From: CAYTIB01 sp964437725
GTDB lineage: Bacteria > UBA8248 > JACPRG01 > G963555815
Length of the DNA: 43,783 nucleotides
Direction of reading: 5' to 3'
Assembly (NCBI GenBank): GCA_964437725.1
Contig: CAYTIB010000087.1
Location: 1 to 43,783, forward strand
In this document: positions 25,681 through 34,442 of the stretch, piece after piece
Numbering within the stretch: the first letter of the stretch is position 1
Layout of the letters: every line of letters starts with the position of its first letter
Notes under the pieces: model-generated
The model's database searches: none
Seen by the model: the letters and a program-made list of their open reading frames with translations, nothing else
What the model was told of the DNA's origin: nothing
Translations under genes and position numbers: made by a program

Positions 25681-26667
25681 ATGATTGTAGACATCCATAC
25701 ACATTTTTTCCCGGACCCTTACCTGGATCTGATCCAGAGTGAAGGAGGTAGGTACGGAGTCGAGTTGACTACAAACCAGGATGGGGTCCGAGAGCTACGG
25801 ATCCGGGGGGTTCTTCATCCGCCATTGAAAGCCTTCTATGATATTAAGGTTCGGTTGGAGGACATGAAAGCCATGGGTGTGGACCTTCAGGTGTTTCACC
25901 ACTCCTCCCGTCCGAATGTTCTTTTTGCAGATCTAGAGTTGTCTGTCGAGCTTTGCCGCGTCAGTAATGACGCCTATGCCGACGTTATCAAGGAATATCC
26001 AAGTAAATTCGTTGGGATGGGCGTTCTACCACTCCAATCAATCAAGCAAGCCGTTTTGGAACTTGAAAGAGTTAGAGGACTCGGTCTTTCAGGTGTTATG
26101 TTGCCATCCAATATCAACAAGGAATACTTGGGTTCTGATACTTTTGTTCCTTTGTATGAAGCCCTGAACACCTTTGGCATGCCTGTTTTCGTGCACCCGG
26201 TTGCGCCAGCCGGTGTTGAGCGGATGCAGACTTATCGGATGTGGAACGGAGTTGGATTCCCGTTGGAAACCTCCTTATGTATCGGGAATCTTCTTTTTAG
26301 TGGAACACTGGAACGGTTTCCGGAGATCCGGTGGGTTTTTGCTCACGGAGGGGGTGCGGTCCCCTATCTCCAGGGCCGATGGGATCAAATTTATTCGATA
26401 TCGTCCGAGAACCAGGAACATATTCGGCAATTCCCAAATAAGTTCCTTAGGCGTATTGGCTACGACAGCCTCGTCTATCATCCTCCAGCAATTTCTTACT
26501 TGGTAGAAGAAATGGGAAAAGATTGTGTGTACCTAGGTAGTGATTATCCGTACGACATGACCCCGCCGGATCCCGTCGGTGATGTTCGGGGTGCGGCACT
26601 TGGTCGGGAAGTGGAGAGAAGGGTATTAGGAGGCAATGCGGCAACGCTACTCAGGTTAAACGGATGA
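25681..26667 (+). CDS. ACMSD-like amidohydrolase/decarboxylase
   Basis: A 328-residue metal-dependent enzyme of the amidohydrolase-2 group, which includes ACMS decarboxylase, 5-carboxyvanillate decarboxylase and related C-C lyases. The motifs are VDIHTHFFP at the N-terminus, FVHPVAPAG, WVFAHGGGAVPYLQGRWD and LGSDYPYDMTPPDP near the C-terminus. AGGA eight bases upstream supports the ATG. The next gene, an acetamidase/formamidase, follows after 21 bases, so they form an operon. A pathway from an amide or aromatic precursor to an acid, then decarboxylation, is possible; the substrate is not known. Confidence 0.87.
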   Translation: MIVDIHTHFFPDPYLDLIQSEGGRYGVELTTNQDGVRELRIRGVLHPPLKAFYDIKVRLEDMKAMGVDLQVFHHSSRPNVLFADLELSVELCRVSNDAYADVIKEYPSKFVGMGVLPLQSIKQAVLELERVRGLGLSGVMLPSNINKEYLGSDTFVPLYEALNTFGMPVFVHPVAPAGVERMQTYRMWNGVGFPLETSLCIGNLLFSGTLERFPEIRWVFAHGGGAVPYLQGRWDQIYSISSENQEHIRQFPNKFLRRIGYDSLVYHPPAISYLVEEMGKDCVYLGSDYPYDMTPPDPVGDVRGAALGREVERRVLGGNAATLLRLNG

Positions 26668-26688
26668 CATTTATAAGCGAGGGATCTG

Positions 26689-27627
26689 ATGAAAACGCAC
26701 GAACTTCAAGCCACCCCGGAAACGGTCCATTACGGCTACTTTGATTATAAGACAAAGTTCGTCTTGCAAGTTAAATCAGGTGACCGTGTTGTTGTCCGAA
26801 CTGTTTCTGCGCACTCAGACTATTTCCCGGAGAATCCTACCCGAATCCCCGACGGGATTTATGAAATATTGCGCAAAGCTCGAAAAGGTGCAGGTCCTCA
26901 TATCCTATCAGGACCAATCGAAGTTGAAGGAGCAGAGCCAGGAGATGTACTAGAGGTTTTTATAGAAGACATTAGTTTGGCATGCGATTGGGGATACAAT
27001 TTGATGCGTTCCATGGGTGGAACCATTCCTGAGGATTTCCCTTATAATTCGGGTCGTGTGATTGATTTGGAACTGTCCTCGATGACAGCGGAAATTGCCC
27101 CAGGCTGGAAGGTCCCACTCCAGCCCTTTTTCGGTCAAATTGCTGTCTCTCCGACGGAGGAATTGGGCGAGATTCCGAGTAATCCTCCCCATTTTCATGG
27201 TGGGAATCTCGACAACAAGGAAATAGTGGCTGGTTCGACAGTTTATCTGCCTATATGGAGGCGTGGAGCGGGGTTCTCAGTGGGAGATGGGCATGCTAGC
27301 CAGGGGGATGGGGAGGTTAACCAAACGGCTATTGAAACGTCTATGGATGGGACCTTTCGATTGACTGTCCGAAAGGATTTGTCACTGAAGCTACCACGAG
27401 CTGAAACGCCTACTCACTGGATCACGATGGGGTTTGATGCAGATTTGGAAGATGCAATGAAGGTAGCTCTTCGGGAGATGATAAATTTTTTGAGTAACGA
27501 TCATGGGCTCACTCGTGAAGATGCCTACGTTATTTGCACCTGTGCCGTGGATTTCCGAATCACACAGGTGGTGAACGGGCAAAAGGGTGTTCACGCCATG
27601 GTCGAGAAATCTTTGCTTCCCAATTGA
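26689..27627 (+). CDS. Acetamidase/formamidase family protein
   Basis: A 312-residue enzyme of the FmdA/AmdA family, which hydrolyses small amides to the acid and ammonia. Visible are HSDYFPENPTRIPDG, GPIEVEGAEPGDVLEVFIED, the loop with NPPHFHGGNLDN, the conserved GAGFSVGDGHASQGDGEV metal-site segment, and EDAYVICTCAVDFRITQVVN near the C-terminus. Length and order match the family. It lies 21 bases after the ACMSD-like gene and is probably co-translated with it. Ammonia release from amides fits the nitrogen-scavenging neighbourhood. The specific amide cannot be read from sequence. Confidence 0.92.
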   Translation: MKTHELQATPETVHYGYFDYKTKFVLQVKSGDRVVVRTVSAHSDYFPENPTRIPDGIYEILRKARKGAGPHILSGPIEVEGAEPGDVLEVFIEDISLACDWGYNLMRSMGGTIPEDFPYNSGRVIDLELSSMTAEIAPGWKVPLQPFFGQIAVSPTEELGEIPSNPPHFHGGNLDNKEIVAGSTVYLPIWRRGAGFSVGDGHASQGDGEVNQTAIETSMDGTFRLTVRKDLSLKLPRAETPTHWITMGFDADLEDAMKVALREMINFLSNDHGLTREDAYVICTCAVDFRITQVVNGQKGVHAMVEKSLLPN

Positions 27628-27671
27628 GAGCGGAGACGAAGCCTGGACTCAGAGGTGAGACGTAAACCATT

Positions 27672-29162
27672 TTGTGGAAAAGTGGATTGTTAAAAGTAGC
27701 CAATAAGTTTGTTGACCGCCATAAAGCTCGAAGGGCAGTATTCGCTTTGATCCCTATTCTTGCGGTGGGATTTGCTTTCCGGATGTGGGGTTTATTCAAT
27801 CCATTACTGGATTTTCATGCTTGGCGTCAAACGCTAACAGCAATGGTTGCGAGGAACTTTTTCCGTGATGGGATGAACATTATCGCGCCCCGTTTGGATG
27901 ATCTCCATCCCTATTTCGAATTTGAGTTCCAGGTGTTCCCCTACTTGGTTGCCATCGTTTATCAGTTTTTCGGAGTAAAGGAGTGGTTGGGTAGGTTTGT
28001 CGCAGTTCTATTTTCGATGGGAACAATGGGTTATCTTTACGCCATCGGCAAGAAGTATTTGGACCAGTTGGCCGCTTTAGTAGCTGTGGGTCTATTTGCT
28101 GTCCTCCCTATGGCAGTGTATTACACTCGCACATTCATGCCTGAATCTGCCTTACTGTTTTTCTCGGTTGGTGGTTTGTTCTACTGGGGAAAATGGCTAG
28201 ATTCCCGAAAAATGGCATCCGGCTGCCTGGCTGCCCTTTGGTTTGCTCTGGCTGTAGGAATCAAAGCCACAGCTGTTTGCCTGGTTTTCCCTGTGCTGTG
28301 GTTGTGTAAAGACTCTATTGGGATGAAGGGTTTTCGGAGTATCTGGCTTTGGCTATTTCTTGTTGTTGGCTTCATTGCACCGTTTCTCTGGTATGGATTT
28401 ATCGGATCAAAAGCTCCGACAGAACTAGGGGGTGTTTGGCTCAGCAATGACAAGCTAATCGGCTTTGAATATCTTCTTCGTTTCAAGTTCTACCGACTCA
28501 TTTTTCTAACCAGATTGGGCGAGAAAATGTTTGCTTTTGGAGCTTATCCTCTGGTGTTGGCAGGAGTCGTATTGGCTGTACGACACCCGCGGATGCATTT
28601 TCTTCTGGCTTGGATTGGCGGTGTGGTTCTGTTCTTTTTTGTAGTTGCTAAGGGCAACTACATTCACGAGTACTACCAGCTTCCGATCGTTCCAGTCGGG
28701 TGTTTGATGGCGGGCCTTGCGGTTAGCGAGGCGTTCCGTCGTGCTCGGAGACGTAGTGTGAGTCCTCTCCGATCGAAATGGATCTGGGGGATGTCTATGC
28801 TACTTCTTTTTGTGCCGATTCACTCCGTTTACAAAGTTGGCGAGCGCCTTCGTACTAACCTTTCCGTTCGCAGTTTCAGTCAGCGAGTGGATGTGCTCAC
28901 TTCTCAAAAAGATCTAATACTCTTGCAGGATAATCATCAAACCGATTTGCTCTACTATGCTGATCGCAAAGGTTGGTTTGTAGGACAAAACAAGAAAATC
29001 ACCTCGAAGGAGTTGGAGCTTTATCGGGGAAAAGGGGCTCGATACTACATTTTCCGTTCTGCAATTTTAAAAGAATGGAATCCTTTGCTCTATTCCTACT
29101 TAAAGCACAGCTATCGAATTCTAGAGGAGGGTAGAACGGGTATTATTGTCGACATCCGTTAG
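27672..29162 (+). CDS. Membrane glycosyltransferase, GT39-like
   Basis: A 496-residue integral membrane enzyme of the GT39 (PMT/ArnT-like) group. After the first segment (ALIPILAVGFAFRMWGLF) comes PLLDFHAWRQTLTAMVARNF, where the aspartate and the HxWRQ pattern mark the donor-binding loop. Later hydrophobic segments include VALGLFAVLPMAVYY-like stretches and LPIVPVGCLMAGLAV, and the C-terminal soluble part holds LILLQDNHQTDLLYYADRKG. The start is TTG with a weak SD. It begins 44 bases after the acetamidase gene but is unlikely to share its function. It differs from the first GT39 gene at 12078 in its loop motif. A role in surface glycan assembly fits the neighbouring GT4 and epimerase. Confidence 0.85.
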   Translation: MWKSGLLKVANKFVDRHKARRAVFALIPILAVGFAFRMWGLFNPLLDFHAWRQTLTAMVARNFFRDGMNIIAPRLDDLHPYFEFEFQVFPYLVAIVYQFFGVKEWLGRFVAVLFSMGTMGYLYAIGKKYLDQLAALVAVGLFAVLPMAVYYTRTFMPESALLFFSVGGLFYWGKWLDSRKMASGCLAALWFALAVGIKATAVCLVFPVLWLCKDSIGMKGFRSIWLWLFLVVGFIAPFLWYGFIGSKAPTELGGVWLSNDKLIGFEYLLRFKFYRLIFLTRLGEKMFAFGAYPLVLAGVVLAVRHPRMHFLLAWIGGVVLFFFVVAKGNYIHEYYQLPIVPVGCLMAGLAVSEAFRRARRRSVSPLRSKWIWGMSMLLLFVPIHSVYKVGERLRTNLSVRSFSQRVDVLTSQKDLILLQDNHQTDLLYYADRKGWFVGQNKKITSKELELYRGKGARYYIFRSAILKEWNPLLYSYLKHSYRILEEGRTGIIVDIR

Positions 29163-29270
29163 CGGGTAGCCCACGATTAAAATGCTAAGGTTGTGTAAAC
29201 ATCCTTAGTGTTGGGTTGCTCAGGTAGCCGTTGTCTGAAAATTATGCTTTAGGATCAGGGGATATCCGAT

Positions 29271-29822
29271 ATGGAAATATCAGGAATTTGGTCCGGATTC
29301 GGTGAACGGCTTGTTCGGGCTGCAAAGGTGGAAGTGAGTCTCTACGAGGAAGTCAAAGAGGACATCACCTCTTTTCAGCAGGCCATGGCAACAGTTATTC
29401 TTGCCAGTCTTGCTACAGGGATTGGCGCCGGGTTACATGTAGGTTTTGGAGCGATGATCATAGAGACCTTCATTGGTCTTCTGACTTGGTTCGTTTGGGC
29501 CCTGTTGGCATTTTGGTTCGGAACCCGGCTTCTGCCGGAACCTCAAACTAGTAAAGACATCGGAAGGTTTCTGCGGGCGGTCGGTTTCTCCAGTGCGCCC
29601 GGTCTGATACGAGTGCTAGGGATTATCCCACCAATCCAGAATGTGGTTTTCTTTGTGTCATCTCTATGGATGCTTGTTGCGGTGGTTATTGCCATTCGCC
29701 AGAGTCTGAATTACGGAAGTACCGGTCGGGCCATCGCTGTTTGTGCTATCGGATTCGTGGTCCAGCTTTTTGCGTTTGGTTTCCTTATTAATTTGCTTGG
29801 AGGATCTATAAGAGGAATTTAG
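29271..29822 (+). CDS. YIP1-domain membrane protein, first of a tandem pair
   Basis: A 183-residue protein with an amphipathic start (WSGFGERLVRAAKVEVSLYE) and four to five hydrophobic segments, typical of YIP1-domain proteins. Conserved features shared with the next gene are RAAK.E.SL..E.K at the start, FLRAVGFSSAPGL, a hydrophobic VIAIRQSLNYGST turn, and the GRAIAVCAIGFVV-like end. YIP1 proteins are small bacterial inner-membrane proteins of mostly unknown function. The gap to the next gene is 116 bases. Similarity to the next gene is high enough to imply a local duplication. Confidence 0.85.
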   Translation: MEISGIWSGFGERLVRAAKVEVSLYEEVKEDITSFQQAMATVILASLATGIGAGLHVGFGAMIIETFIGLLTWFVWALLAFWFGTRLLPEPQTSKDIGRFLRAVGFSSAPGLIRVLGIIPPIQNVVFFVSSLWMLVAVVIAIRQSLNYGSTGRAIAVCAIGFVVQLFAFGFLINLLGGSIRGI

Positions 29823-29938
29823 CCTGCGGAGATGTACCTTACTCATGCTTGTTCTTATAAAGTTGCCCACTGATTTTTTGAAGGGGGGGTAGGTTTTTCC
29901 GCGAGCAATCTGGAAAGATATATAATCGGAAATATCTA

Positions 29939-30502
29939 ATGACAGAAAAAATGGTAAGAATGGAACCAAACAGTAGAAAACCCAACTTTAGTCTCCGATT
30001 GTGGCGAGCAGCAAAGTTGGAGGCATCCCTTTTTGATGAGATTAAAACCGATCCCAATGCAACAGGGCAGGCGATGGCCGTTGTTGTTTTGGCTACTCTT
30101 GCTTCCTCCTTGGGTCAAAAAAGCGAGTTTACGACAATTTTCATCCAGGTTCTTCTGGGTATTGGACTGTGGTATCTGGGTGCGGCGACTGTTTATCTGC
30201 TAGGAAGCAAGGTTTTTCTAGAAAATGGTACTCAGGGGGAGATGGGTGGTGTCCTTCGCGCAGTTGGTTTTTCAAATGCTCCTGGTTTGATTCTGATTTT
30301 TGGTGTATTTCCCGATGTTGCTGGTTTGATCTTTTTCATTGGTTTCATTTGGGTGACGGTGGCAGATGTAATCGCAATCCGACAGTCGTTGAATTTCAAT
30401 AGTACCTTTCGTGCTTTCGGTATTTGGGTAATCGCGATGGTCGTAAGAATTGTTGCGTACTTTCTATTCGCTGCCTGGTTTGGTGTTCTTCCCGCGACTT
30501 GA
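29939..30502 (+). CDS. YIP1-domain membrane protein, second of a tandem pair
   Basis: A 187-residue paralogue of the gene before it. The corresponding segments are LRLWRAAKLEASLFDEIK, VLRAVGFSNAPGLILIFG and VIAIRQSLNFNSTFRAFG, with the hydrophobic segments in the same order. It has a slightly longer basic N-terminus. The SD is weak (GGAAA eight bases upstream). It lies upstream of the GT4 gene, 45 bases away, so it may be co-transcribed with it. Possible membrane organisation or lipid-related roles are speculative. Confidence 0.85.
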   Translation: MTEKMVRMEPNSRKPNFSLRLWRAAKLEASLFDEIKTDPNATGQAMAVVVLATLASSLGQKSEFTTIFIQVLLGIGLWYLGAATVYLLGSKVFLENGTQGEMGGVLRAVGFSNAPGLILIFGVFPDVAGLIFFIGFIWVTVADVIAIRQSLNFNSTFRAFGIWVIAMVVRIVAYFLFAAWFGVLPAT

Positions 30503-30547
30503 CTTATTTAGTCGCTTCTTCCCTGTTAAATCCACAAATAAGAGGTA

Positions 30548-31786
30548 ATGACAAAATTCCCTGATGTTTCGCGTCCGCTGAAAATTGTTCGTGTTATTGC
30601 CCGCCTTAATATCGGGGGACCTGCTAGGCATGTCATCTATCTAGCGGAAAGAATGAACCGCGGGTCCTTTCGGACAGTTTTAGTTAAAGGCGCCGAGTCG
30701 AAAACAGAAGGCACGATGGAAGAAATTGCCAAGACCCGGGGTGTTGGTTGTTTGTTTATTCCGAAATTGGGTAGAGAGATACGAGCAAGTGATGACTGGG
30801 GGGCTTTCAGGGAACTTTTTTGTCTCCTTCGCAGTGAACGTCCGGATATTCTTCATACGCACACAGCAAAAGCTGGGGCACTGGGCCGATTAGCCGGCTG
30901 GGTATACCGTTGGACAACCCCTGGTGGGCGTAGCCTGAAAATTTTTCATACCTTTCACGGGCATGTTTTGCAGGGTTATTTTGGTCCATTGAAGACCCAG
31001 GTATTCCGCTGGATAGAACGACTTCTTGCTTTGGTTTCAACCCGCGTTATCACTCTGAGTGAGGGGCTTCGAGAGGAGCTCGTGAATTTTGGAGTTGCAC
31101 CTCGAGAAAAGATTCAGGTAGTTCCCCTAGGGTTAGAACTGAGTGGGTTCCTGAATACTAAAAATAAGAACGAAGATGATGGGTCGCTCCGAAGTTCATG
31201 CGGTATTCCCCCCGAGGCGTTCGTTGTGGGGATCGTTGGTCGCCTGGTCCCCATCAAAAACCATGAAACGCTTTTTAAGGCTGCACGCTTGTTGATCAAT
31301 GAAGGCCTTGACCTACACCTCTTGATCGTGGGCGATGGTGAGCTAAGGTCTTCGTTGGAGTACCAATCCTCGAAAATGCTTCCGATGGATCGGACCCACT
31401 TTGCGGGTTGGCGTTTTGACCTTGCTCGGGTGTATCGTGATGTTGACGCCGTTGTCCTCTGCTCCTTAAACGAGGGGACACCGGTCTCCCTTATTGAAGC
31501 AATGGCTGCTTCACGTCCAGTTGTCGCAACTGGAGTGGGGGGAGTCCCGGATCTATTAGGGTGGAGTGGTGATATAACCCCTTCCCCAGGAGCATTTATT
31601 GCCACGGAACGGGGGTGGATTGTTCCTGCTCAGGATCCCTTGGGATTGGCAGCTGCAATTCGAGAGATACAAAAGAGTCCAACGCAAAATATTGCAAAGA
31701 TCAAGGTGGCTCGAGATTACGTTTTGGATCATTATGATATAGAGAGTCTTGTGTCAACCTTGACGGCTCTTTATCGAGAGGCTTAG
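30548..31786 (+). CDS. Glycosyltransferase family 4
   Basis: A 412-residue GT-B enzyme. The N-terminal acceptor domain has VIARLNIGGPARHVIYLAER, a characteristic opening, then DILHTHTAKAGALGRLAG and FHTFHGHVLQGYFGP. The C-terminal donor domain has FVVGIVGRLVPIKNHETLF, LLIVGDGELRSSLE and the EXnE-type motif CSLNEGTPVSLIEAMA, followed by PVVATGVGGVPDL. A short SD (AGAGG) lies close to the ATG. It would add a sugar to a growing polysaccharide at the inner face of the membrane. The adjacent NDP-sugar epimerase and GT39 support a surface-glycan locus. Confidence 0.92.
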   Translation: MTKFPDVSRPLKIVRVIARLNIGGPARHVIYLAERMNRGSFRTVLVKGAESKTEGTMEEIAKTRGVGCLFIPKLGREIRASDDWGAFRELFCLLRSERPDILHTHTAKAGALGRLAGWVYRWTTPGGRSLKIFHTFHGHVLQGYFGPLKTQVFRWIERLLALVSTRVITLSEGLREELVNFGVAPREKIQVVPLGLELSGFLNTKNKNEDDGSLRSSCGIPPEAFVVGIVGRLVPIKNHETLFKAARLLINEGLDLHLLIVGDGELRSSLEYQSSKMLPMDRTHFAGWRFDLARVYRDVDAVVLCSLNEGTPVSLIEAMAASRPVVATGVGGVPDLLGWSGDITPSPGAFIATERGWIVPAQDPLGLAAAIREIQKSPTQNIAKIKVARDYVLDHYDIESLVSTLTALYREA

Positions 31787-31832
31787 GGGTTGCCGGACAG
31801 CCGCGGCGACCCTAGAATGTAAGGGAAAACTA

Positions 31833-31862
31833 AGGGGCGGTGGACGGTCTGTTGCCGCCCTT
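31833..31862 (+). promoter_or_regulatory. Hairpin before the epimerase gene
   Basis: AGGGGCGG (31833-31840) pairs with CCGCCCTT (31855-31862) with one G-U and a 14-base loop, followed by the pyrimidine-rich TCTCTTGCTTT. It has the same shape as the hairpins before sod and the ferredoxin. It could also end the GT4 transcript, given the partly T-rich tail. Confidence 0.45.
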
Positions 31863-31888
31863 CTCTCTTGCTTTGGAGATAAAGTTAT

Positions 31889-32863
31889 ATGCACATCCTG
31901 TTAACAGGGGGCGCAGGTTTCATAGGATCTCATTTGGCGGAAGCTATGCTTTCCCGGGGAGATCACGTGATTCTTCTTGATAATCTATCCACGGGGGTCT
32001 TCAAAAATATAGAGCATTTGCTCGAACACCCTGACATAAAATTTGTCGAGGGATCTATAAAAGACGAGGAATTGGTGGATAACCTGGTTGGTACAGTCGA
32101 TCAGGTGTATCACTTAGCTGCGGCAGTGGGTGTTCGACTTATTATGGAAAAGCCTGTTGAAACAATTGAGACCAACGTTTTGGGTACTGAGACGATTCTC
32201 AAAGCGGTGCACCGCCACGGGAAGAAAATCCTTATGGCATCGACTTCCGAGGTTTATGGGAAAAACAGCTCTGGCCCTTTACGTGAGGATGACGACCGTG
32301 TGATGGGTTCCGTTATGAAACATCGATGGGCATACGCTAATACTAAAACTTTGGATGAGTTTCTTGCGCTAGCCTACTGGAATGAGTTTCAATTGCCAGT
32401 TGTTATTGTACGTTTGTTCAATACTGTGGGTCCGCGCCAAATGGGAATGTACGGAATGGTAATTCCTAGCTTTGTCCAGTCTGCGTTGGCAGGAAAACCT
32501 ATCCGTGTATTTGGAGATGGGAAACAGACTCGGTGTTTTTGCTATGTTAAGGATTCGATAAGTGCCCAAATGAGTTTGATGGATGCTCCTAACACGGTCG
32601 GACAGGTTTTCAATATCGGGAATCCCGAAGAAATAGCTATTGCTGATCTTGCCCGTAGAGTTAAAGAAATGACGGAAAGTGATTCTGAGATTGACTTTAT
32701 CCCTTACGAGGAAGCTTACGGTGCCGGCTTTGAGGATATGAAGCGGCGGGTTCCGAATATCGAGAAGATCAAGGAGCAAATCGGGTGGGAGCCGACGACA
32801 GGCTTGGATGCGATTCTTCAATCCACCATCCGCCATTTTGAACACCTACACGAGGGGGTGTGA
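31889..32863 (+). CDS. NAD-dependent nucleotide-sugar epimerase/dehydratase
   Basis: A 324-residue extended SDR. The NAD-binding GXXGXXG is TGGAGFIGSHLAEAML near the start, followed by LLDNLSTG. The catalytic triad is visible as ASTSEVYGKN (Ser/Thr) and WAYANTKTLDE (Tyr-x3-Lys). RLFNTVGPRQ and GDGKQTRCFCYVKD are family segments for substrate binding. It resembles UDP-glucose 4-epimerases and UDP-glucuronate decarboxylases, so it interconverts or decarboxylates a UDP-sugar. The GGAG ten bases upstream supports the ATG. It stands between the GT4 and the ferredoxin and probably supplies a sugar to the nearby glycosyltransferases. Confidence 0.9.
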   Translation: MHILLTGGAGFIGSHLAEAMLSRGDHVILLDNLSTGVFKNIEHLLEHPDIKFVEGSIKDEELVDNLVGTVDQVYHLAAAVGVRLIMEKPVETIETNVLGTETILKAVHRHGKKILMASTSEVYGKNSSGPLREDDDRVMGSVMKHRWAYANTKTLDEFLALAYWNEFQLPVVIVRLFNTVGPRQMGMYGMVIPSFVQSALAGKPIRVFGDGKQTRCFCYVKDSISAQMSLMDAPNTVGQVFNIGNPEEIAIADLARRVKEMTESDSEIDFIPYEEAYGAGFEDMKRRVPNIEKIKEQIGWEPTTGLDAILQSTIRHFEHLHEGV

Positions 32864-33080
32864 TGAAGACTATTGAACTTCCCGAACCTAGGGGAGCGAT
32901 TAGATAACCGATTGAGCGTTGAATCCGGTTTTTCCATCAGGAACAGGGAAGATGAAGATTCTGGTGAATTGACACTGTTTTCGTATGGCGATATATTCCA
33001 CACAAGCGGTCTGGAAAAGGATGGTTGCTTTTGAAGAAGGGCCGTTTTTTCGCCAAGGATGAGGGAGGAGGTATTCCGCA

Positions 33081-33383
33081 ATGGCTACGATGATCACTGA
33101 TGAATGCATCAGCTGCGGTGTTTGTGAGCCTGAGTGTCCAAATGAGGCTATCAGCGAAGGAGAGGATATATTCGTCATCGACCCGAATACCTGCACGGAG
33201 TGTGTTGGATTTCATGACGAAGAGCAGTGTGCTGTTGTTTGTCCGGTCGACTGCTGTGTTCCAGATCCTAACATTGAGGAGAGTGAGGAACTCTTACTCG
33301 TCCGTGCTAAGGAAATTCATCCAGATGCTGATATTCCGGATTTTGCGGATTTAACACCGGAACTTTCGCGATTCCGTAGTTAA
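33081..33383 (+). CDS. 2[4Fe-4S] ferredoxin, YfhL-like
   Basis: A 100-residue ferredoxin. The first cluster motif is CISCGVCEPECPNEAI; the second is CTECVGFHDEEQCAVVCPVDC with a longer loop between the second and third cysteine, which is the mark of the YfhL/Alvin type (low-potential, long loop). The tail is acidic (PDADIPDFADLTPE). A strong SD (GGAGGAGG) precedes the ATG. It is followed directly by a good terminator. Its partner is unknown. Confidence 0.93.
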   Translation: MATMITDECISCGVCEPECPNEAISEGEDIFVIDPNTCTECVGFHDEEQCAVVCPVDCCVPDPNIEESEELLLVRAKEIHPDADIPDFADLTPELSRFRS

Positions 33384-33400
33384 GGTCACAGAGCTATATC

Positions 33401-33432
33401 AACCCCCGCCTATTAGGGCGGGGGTTTTTTTT
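33401..33432 (+). terminator. Rho-independent terminator after the ferredoxin
   Basis: AACCCCCGCC (33401-33410) pairs with GGCGGGGGTT (33417-33426), with a short loop and a run of eight T. It ends the plus-strand ferredoxin transcript. Confidence 0.95.
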
Positions 33433-33633
33433 ATGAATAATTCTGGAGTAAAAGCCATGTAGCTTGCTAACTTGCGGAAGAAGAGTGTTTTATTTGGATT
33501 GATCCAGGTAGAAAACGTTAGTGTTAAGAAAGTGTGAGTGGGTGAGTCTGAAGCAATGTCAAAATCAATTTTAAGGTTTGCTCTAGTTCAAACGAGGAGG
33601 AGAAGGTACATTCTAAATGAACCACGAAAATTA

Positions 33634-34245
33634 TTATCGCGTAAAGATGAATTCCCAGTCTTGGAAGGTTTGTAAGCCGATTTTCACCAGGGCTCCCGTT
33701 TCGATCCTGGGGTCACTAAAGGGGATAAAAGTAATAAGTTTTAGGAAGGGAAGGTTTCTAAGTTCTTTCTCAAGAGGTTCTTGACTAATCGAATGAGCAA
33801 CCCGAAAAAATTTTTCCTGATGCCTCCATTCGAATGGATCATTTGTCACAGCAACGTAATCTTCTCGAGTTGCTAGGCCTTTCCATCCTTGGGAGATCCG
33901 TTTTTGATACTCAGGAAGTAACTCGCCCGATAAAATGAGAGTAAACAAAAAGTAGTGACCCCACCAAAAAATAGACCGGTAAGCAAAAATAGCCTCCTTT
34001 GAAAACCGGCGTGGAAAATCCAAAAAGAGATAGGGAAGGTCGTACTGCTTTTCTCCCCCGCTAATCTTTCCTTGTGTGAAGTCTACACCCTCCGGTGCCA
34101 GATAGGTTTCTGGTTTCATGTAATCTTTCAATTCATCTCGTAACTGAGCATAGGCACCTCGAATTTTGTTGCTGACGGCCACTTTCCGCTCGAAAAAGTT
34201 TCTATCTGCGATGAGATTTAATTCGTCTTCACTGAATGATGGCAT
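33634..34245 (-). CDS. Hypothetical protein, unknown family
   Basis: A 203-residue soluble protein of balanced composition. N-terminal helix (SEDELNLIADRNFFERKVAV), a segment with RGAYAQLRDELKDYM, an aromatic middle (AYRSIFWWGHYFLFTLIL), and a C-terminal half with EWRHQEKFFRVAHSI and KLITFIPFSDPRIETGAL. There is no signal peptide, cysteine cluster or recognised fold. No SD precedes the ATG. It lies downstream of the CoxS-like gene on the same strand, 197 bases away, a gap without a clear promoter. It does not complete the missing Mo subunit. I do not recognise its function. Confidence 0.65.
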   Translation of the reverse strand: MPSFSEDELNLIADRNFFERKVAVSNKIRGAYAQLRDELKDYMKPETYLAPEGVDFTQGKISGGEKQYDLPYLFLDFPRRFSKEAIFAYRSIFWWGHYFLFTLILSGELLPEYQKRISQGWKGLATREDYVAVTNDPFEWRHQEKFFRVAHSISQEPLEKELRNLPFLKLITFIPFSDPRIETGALVKIGLQTFQDWEFIFTR

Positions 34246-34442
34246 GGTTAAAATGAGCGTAGGGTAGTTGGAGATTCTAAAGATGGCCTACAAATCGATG
34301 GAAAGGAGGAGCATTTACCAAAACCGCACTCTCTGGAATAGCCAGTCACACCGAATAACACCTGGCCAAACTAACAAGAGAACTCTTTTTTCGGGACCGC
34401 GCAGGTAAATAAGTCACGCGGCAACCTTTTGTTACCTCGATA

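Noticed and set aside
25311..25702. Two short minus-strand reading frames in the divergent gap before the ACMSD-like gene
   Set aside because: No SD, irregular composition, and one overlaps the start of the ACMSD-like gene. They look like random open frames.
32369..32845. Antisense frame of 158 codons inside the epimerase gene
   Set aside because: The epimerase motifs on the plus strand explain the region; the antisense frame has no SD or family features.
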